59,240 nucleotides of DNA, from NCBI GenBank assembly GCA_003671075.1, contig QWPT01000016.1:1-59240 (forward strand). Reading direction: 5' to 3'. The position numbers were made by a program, and so were the translations under genes. Positions 55,618 through 59,240 of this stretch are shown here, one piece after another. This DNA is from Planctomycetota bacterium (GTDB lineage: Bacteria; Planctomycetota; Phycisphaerae; Phycisphaerales; SM1A02). Position 1 is the stretch's first letter, and each line of letters begins with the position of its first letter. The notes below the pieces were generated by a model. The model worked only from the letters and a program-made list of their open reading frames with translations. It did no database searches and had not been told where the DNA came from.

Positions 55618-56658
55618 ATGAAGACGATCGCTCTACTTTCCGTCGCCGCCATTGCCAGCAGCGCCCACGCCATGCAAGCTACACCCGTGGACGCTGCAAC
55701 GAAGGCGCCAATCAACCAAGCTGCCGACAAGCCCACCGACAAGCCCACCGACGAGCCCACCAATGAGGACCTCGCGCAAAGCACCGAGAAGGCCAAGCGC
55801 GACATCGACTTCGTGGTTGGTGGCGGATACGCGCATTTCTTCTCCACTGATTTCGACACTGGCGGCGGCGATGTCGCGGTGGATCGCGGCTTTCTCTCCG
55901 CATCTTGGAGCAAGTCGCCGACTACGAGCTACAAGTGGAGCATCGATGTTCAGTCGGAGGAGTCGTGGTACTCCTTTGCCGACGCGGGCACACTTGCGGC
56001 GGCAGCGGGCGGACGACCGTGGGACAATGTGTCCTCGACATCGATTTCGCCAGGCGCGACATTCGTCCTCGACCAACGCTGGCGGCTGATTACGCGGGCA
56101 CTTCTGCAATTCGCCGGCGAAGAGGATGCGGACACCTTCGACAGCGCGAGCTACGGCGGAATCGTCGCGGCCAGCTACTCGTTCTCCAGCGAATTTACTT
56201 TGGGACTCGGCGTGTTGGCGATCTCGCGCATCGAGGATGATGTGCTGATCGTTCCGCAAGTCATCATCGACTGGCGTCCGTGCGCCGAGTTCCGTCTGTC
56301 GAATTTCGCTGGCCCAGAAGCGTTTCCTGGAGGCGCGGGACTTGAGGGCATCTGGATGCTCGGCGAACGAAGCGAAGGCGCGTATGAGCTTGCGCTCGGC
56401 GGCCGCTACACCTATCGAAGATTCCGCCTCGATGACACGGGCGCCGCGCCGCGCTCGGGAGGCGTGGGCACCGATGAAGGCTTGCCACTCTGGATCCGTG
56501 CGACCCTGCATGCGAAATGCGGAGCGCGGCTTGATCTGATTACTGGCGTTCAGTTGATGGGTCAGATGGAGCTCGATGATTCCGCGGGCAACGAGTTGGC
56601 AAGCGTTGATGTTGAGCCTGCGCCGTTCGTCGGCATCTTCTTTGCGTATCAGTTCTAA
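55618..56658 (+). CDS. Outer-membrane beta-barrel protein (DUF6268-like)
   Basis: A 346-residue exported protein. A signal peptide (MKTIALLSVAAIASSAHAMQ) is followed by a Pro/Thr/Asp linker with 12-bp repeats (DKPTDKPTDEPT), then alternating amphipathic strands (FVVGGGYAHFFSTDF, YSFSSEFTLGLGVLAIS, YELALGGRYTYRRFRLD) and a C-terminal aromatic residue (FFAYQF), as in outer-membrane barrels. The DUF6268 label is a guess from overall pattern. It is 9 bp after moxR and 2 bp before the SDR gene, in one operon. Cargo or role unknown. Confidence 0.75.
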   Translation: MKTIALLSVAAIASSAHAMQATPVDAATKAPINQAADKPTDKPTDEPTNEDLAQSTEKAKRDIDFVVGGGYAHFFSTDFDTGGGDVAVDRGFLSASWSKSPTTSYKWSIDVQSEESWYSFADAGTLAAAAGGRPWDNVSSTSISPGATFVLDQRWRLITRALLQFAGEEDADTFDSASYGGIVAASYSFSSEFTLGLGVLAISRIEDDVLIVPQVIIDWRPCAEFRLSNFAGPEAFPGGAGLEGIWMLGERSEGAYELALGGRYTYRRFRLDDTGAAPRSGGVGTDEGLPLWIRATLHAKCGARLDLITGVQLMGQMELDDSAGNELASVDVEPAPFVGIFFAYQF

Positions 56659-56660
56659 AC

Positions 56661-57494
56661 ATGGCTCACCGTCAAAACAGCGTGGAATCCAGCACTGCGG
56701 CCACGGAGCGCGCGCGACCACTTGCAATGGTCACGGGCGCGAGTGCGGGTCTTGGTCGCGAGTTTGCGGTGATGTTGGCTCAACGCGGACACGACCTCGT
56801 TGTTGTTGCGCGGCGTACCGATCGACTCGCCGAACTGAAGCGGGAAGTTGCGGAGAAATACGGCGCGCGCACCAAAGTGGTGACCGAAGATCTTTCGCAT
56901 GCAGCTGCGCCAAGGCGAATCATCGACCATCTGCGCGCATCGAATCTTGAGATCGACTTTCTGGTGAACAACGCTGGATACGGGCTCAACGGGCGCTTTC
57001 TTACCCATGACTGGGCCACGCATGCCGATTTCCTGCAAGTGATGGTTGGCTCGTGGCTGCAACTCACTCACGCGCTGTTGCCAGCGATGGTGCGCAAGGG
57101 CCGAGGCCGCGTGCTGAATGTTTCGAGCCTGGCGTCGCTTTGCCCCGAGCCGCCGGGAAGCCTGTATTCGCCGGTGAAATGCCTGATGACTTCGGCAAGC
57201 CGCGCACTGCGCCACGATCTGCTTGGAACTGGCGTGCACTGCACGGCGCTTTGCCCAGGGTTCACCTACACCGAGTTTCATGATGTGCTGGGAAACCGCG
57301 AGAACATGAGCAAGTTGCCCAGCTTTATGTGGCAGAGCGCGCAGCAAGTCTGCACCGCTGGCCTCGACGCCGTCGAACGCAACAAGCCCATGATGGTTCC
57401 CGGCGCATTCAACAAGACCGCCGCAGTGCTGTGCCGCGTGCTTCCCTATTCGATGACCAGCAAGTTCATTCCTAAGAGTGTGATGGAGCGGTGA
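56661..57494 (+). CDS. Short-chain dehydrogenase/reductase
   Basis: A 277-residue classical SDR. The cofactor loop is VTGASAGLGREFAVML, with basic ARRTDRL favouring NADPH, then NNAGYGLNGRF, the catalytic Ser in LNVSSLASL and YxxxK in SLYSPVKCL. The C-terminus has PGFTYTEFHDVLG. Length and motifs resemble DltE/YqjQ-like or steroid-type reductases, but the substrate is unknown. It overlaps the following aroDE start by one base (TGATG), consistent with coupling. Confidence 0.9.
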   Translation: MAHRQNSVESSTAATERARPLAMVTGASAGLGREFAVMLAQRGHDLVVVARRTDRLAELKREVAEKYGARTKVVTEDLSHAAAPRRIIDHLRASNLEIDFLVNNAGYGLNGRFLTHDWATHADFLQVMVGSWLQLTHALLPAMVRKGRGRVLNVSSLASLCPEPPGSLYSPVKCLMTSASRALRHDLLGTGVHCTALCPGFTYTEFHDVLGNRENMSKLPSFMWQSAQQVCTAGLDAVERNKPMMVPGAFNKTAAVLCRVLPYSMTSKFIPKSVMER

Positions 57495-59107
57495 TGTCGT
57501 TGATTTGCGTTCCGATCGTTGTTGAGGCAGCAGCCGAAATTCCACTTGCGCTTGAACGCGCCGCCCGCGCTCGCGTGCTCGGCGCCCGCATGGTTGAGTG
57601 GCGATGCGATGGAATCGCTTCGGAAACCGATGCGGAAGCTTCGATCACGCGGTTGGTGCGCGAAAGCGCGCTGCCGGCACTGGTGACGATTCGCTCGGAA
57701 GATGAAGGGGGAACCTGCGCGCTGACGGAGAATGCGCGGCTTGCGCTGCTTGCCCGCATTGCCCGCGCCGAACATGCGCCGAAGATGATCGATGTGGAAT
57801 TCGCATCGATGCAGGCGGACCTCGCGCGCGGCCTGCTGACCGCCGCGCTTGCGCCCAATCCTGCACGCGCCGATGCCGACGAAACTCCAACCCGCATCGT
57901 CGCAAGCGCGCACGATTTTCAGGGCAGACCGATGGACTTGATGCGCCGAGTAGCGGCGATGCAAGATGACCCGCTAGTTTCAGTGGTCAAGCTCGCGTGG
58001 ATGGCGCGCAGTGTGCGCGACAACCTCGAGGCGTTCGACATTCTGGCAACAAGAACGAAGCCGACTATCGCGTTGTGCATGGGCGAGTTTGGTTTGATGA
58101 GTCGGGTATTGGCGCCGAAATTCGGCGGATTCCTCACCTTCGCCAGCGACGCGGAGGGGACGGGGACGGCGCCAGGGCAACCAACGGCGCGCGAGTTGCG
58201 TGACCTCTATCGCTTTGAATCAGTGCGGCCAGCGACGCGCGTGTTCGGCGTGATCGGCTGGCCAGTTGCGCATTCGCGATCACCAGCGTTTCACAACGCG
58301 CGCTTCGCAGACGCGGGCCACGACGGCGTATATCTGCCGATTCCCGTGCCTGGCGAGTGGGAACATTTCAAGGCAACGGTGGGCGCGCTGGTCGATCACG
58401 ATCGACTTGATTTCTCGGGCGCGAGCGTCACGCTTCCGCACAAGGAGAATCTGTTGCGCTTTGTTTCGGAGCGCGGTGGCGAGGTCGACGCTGATGCCGC
58501 GTGGTTGGGCGCGGCGAACACGCTGGTGGTGCATCCGCGCGGAACCGCTGAAAACAAGCGTCTTTTTGCAACGAACACCGACATGCCCGCGGCGGTCGAA
58601 GTGATTTCGGCAGCGCTCGCGACGCGCGGCGTGGCGCTCGAGGGCGCGCGCATCGCGGTGCTGGGCGCGGGCGGCGTTGCGCGTGCAGTCGCTGGCGGAC
58701 TCGCGCTTGCGGGCGCGACGGTCGTCGTGTTCAACCGCACGCATGCGAAGGCGCAAACACTCGCGAGCGAGCTCTCGGGCCGCGCGCGTGCCAACGGCAA
58801 GCCTACCCGGGTGATCGCGGGCAACGAGGAGCACTTCAAGTGCAACGCGCCGCGCTGCGAGTGCTTCCACGCGTTCGTGAACTGCACGCCGCTGGGGATG
58901 GAGGGTGGGCCCGATCCGAAGGGTTCGCCGATGCCGGACGACGCGTTCCTCGACGACTCGACGGTCGTGATGGACACCGTCTATGCGCCGAAGGAAACCC
59001 CGTTCCTGCGCGAAGCGCGCGCGCGCGGCGCGTTGTGCATCGACGGCGAGGCGATGTTTGTGAAGCAGGCAGAGCTGCAGTCGGCGCTGTTCATGAAGCG
59101 GTGGTAG
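57494..59107 (+). CDS. aroDE: Fused 3-dehydroquinate dehydratase (type I) - shikimate dehydrogenase
   Basis: A 537-residue bifunctional shikimate-pathway enzyme doing steps 3 and 4. The AroD half (1 to about 225) is the Schiff-base type I enzyme: VEWRCDGI, H140 in ASAHDFQG and K166 in VVKLAWMARS, spaced as in E. coli AroD. The AroE half (about 248-537) has VIGWPVAHSRSPAFHN, VTLPHKENLL, AANTLVV, the NADP loop GAGGVARAV followed by NRTHAKA, and NCTPLGM. ATG at 57494 is backed by GGAG 5 nt upstream. The same fusion is known in plants and in chlamydiae and planctomycetes. Insertion ERCECFHAF-type Cys residues (CNAPRCECF) near 455 are unusual. Confidence 0.95.
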   Translation: MSLICVPIVVEAAAEIPLALERAARARVLGARMVEWRCDGIASETDAEASITRLVRESALPALVTIRSEDEGGTCALTENARLALLARIARAEHAPKMIDVEFASMQADLARGLLTAALAPNPARADADETPTRIVASAHDFQGRPMDLMRRVAAMQDDPLVSVVKLAWMARSVRDNLEAFDILATRTKPTIALCMGEFGLMSRVLAPKFGGFLTFASDAEGTGTAPGQPTARELRDLYRFESVRPATRVFGVIGWPVAHSRSPAFHNARFADAGHDGVYLPIPVPGEWEHFKATVGALVDHDRLDFSGASVTLPHKENLLRFVSERGGEVDADAAWLGAANTLVVHPRGTAENKRLFATNTDMPAAVEVISAALATRGVALEGARIAVLGAGGVARAVAGGLALAGATVVVFNRTHAKAQTLASELSGRARANGKPTRVIAGNEEHFKCNAPRCECFHAFVNCTPLGMEGGPDPKGSPMPDDAFLDDSTVVMDTVYAPKETPFLREARARGALCIDGEAMFVKQAELQSALFMKRW

Positions 59108-59110
59108 TGC

Positions 59111-59116
59111 TAGGAT
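59111..59116 (+). promoter_or_regulatory. Candidate -10 element (TAGGAT) for the last, partial gene
   Basis: TAGGAT followed by exactly 6 nt and the ATG at 59123, the same layout as upstream of the histidine kinase gene. The AGGA could instead serve as a weak ribosome binding site. Confidence 0.4.
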
Positions 59117-59122
59117 CGCGCC

Positions 59123-59240
59123 ATGTCCGAAGCGGAAATCATCGACGACGCCCGCGCATTCTTGCGCGCAAACCTCTCTGGCACCATCGGGTTCGATGGT
59201 GAATTCGTGCCGATCAAATTCGTCATCACCCCCGATGGCG
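59123..59240 (+). CDS. Unidentified protein, N-terminal 39 residues only
   Basis: The frame opens 15 bp after aroDE and runs off the right edge. The visible residues (MSEAEIIDDARAFLRANLSG, then TIGFDGEFVPIKFVITPDG) suggest a small cytoplasmic protein with a helix followed by beta-strands; a pyridoxamine-phosphate-oxidase-like split barrel is one possibility, but too little is visible to assign it. Confidence 0.6.
   Translation, partial: MSEAEIIDDARAFLRANLSGTIGFDGEFVPIKFVITPDG

Overview
The window looks like a piece of a GC-rich chromosome from a planctomycete, probably of the Phycisphaerae type. The evidence is a PSD1 cytochrome-type protein followed by a DUF1501 protein, an exosortase/EpsI exopolysaccharide locus, a fused aroD-aroE gene, paired clpP genes, DUF72, MoxR and FHA-histidine-kinase genes, and retained peptidoglycan-synthesis genes. 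This is a family-level impression from translated motifs; no rRNA or tRNA gene was seen, so taxonomy is unproven.

Layout. 1-3.4 kb (minus): a cut-off secreted protein, a GT4 glycosyltransferase and a fused double ABC-2 permease. 3.9-7.2 kb (plus): RNase Y overlapping a zinc-ribbon membrane protein. 7.2-11.3 kb (minus): an anti-sigma kinase/STAS pair and a 1031-residue secretin with a TolA-like helix and a poly-glycine linker, closed by a clear terminator. 11.6-17.5 kb: carA diverging from PSD1-DUF1501. 17.5-21.5 kb: a rearranged segment with a low-GC lipoprotein gene, a free-standing PriA N-terminal fragment joined to a second DUF1501 C-terminus, a GGTGCC/GGCACC inverted-repeat element, and full-length priA. 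21.6-25.9 kb: sucA-sucB ending in a perfect bidirectional terminator.

25.9-43.9 kb (minus) is one long envelope locus. Read in the direction of transcription it runs: outer-membrane polysaccharide export lipoprotein, exosortase, EpsI, giant TPR protein, tyrosine-kinase-like chain-length protein with a degenerate P-loop, epimerase, WecA-type phosphosugar transferase, rsmH, a LysM protein, an FtsL-like protein and an FtsI-type transpeptidase. Overlapping stop/start codons join the polysaccharide half to the division half. pyrB lies just upstream.

45-59 kb: an unknown lipoprotein, holA diverging from an FHA-GAF histidine kinase, clpP1-clpP2 with a terminator, an unknown 410-residue protein diverging from a DUF72 gene, an alpha/beta hydrolase diverging from a moxR - outer-membrane barrel - SDR - aroDE run, and a cut-off gene.

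Three observations stand out. (1) Many genes without a Shine-Dalgarno have a TANNNT hexamer ending exactly 6 nt (five genes) or 7-9 nt (four more) before the start codon, the signature of leaderless transcription. (2) Short tandem repeats of 11-12 bp are anchored on stop codons (11 bp, placing TGA in all three frames) and on start codons (12 bp, in-frame ATGs). (3) The priA/DUF1501 junction appears to join two diverged versions of the same locus and leaves an intact PriA 3'-DNA-binding-domain ORF.
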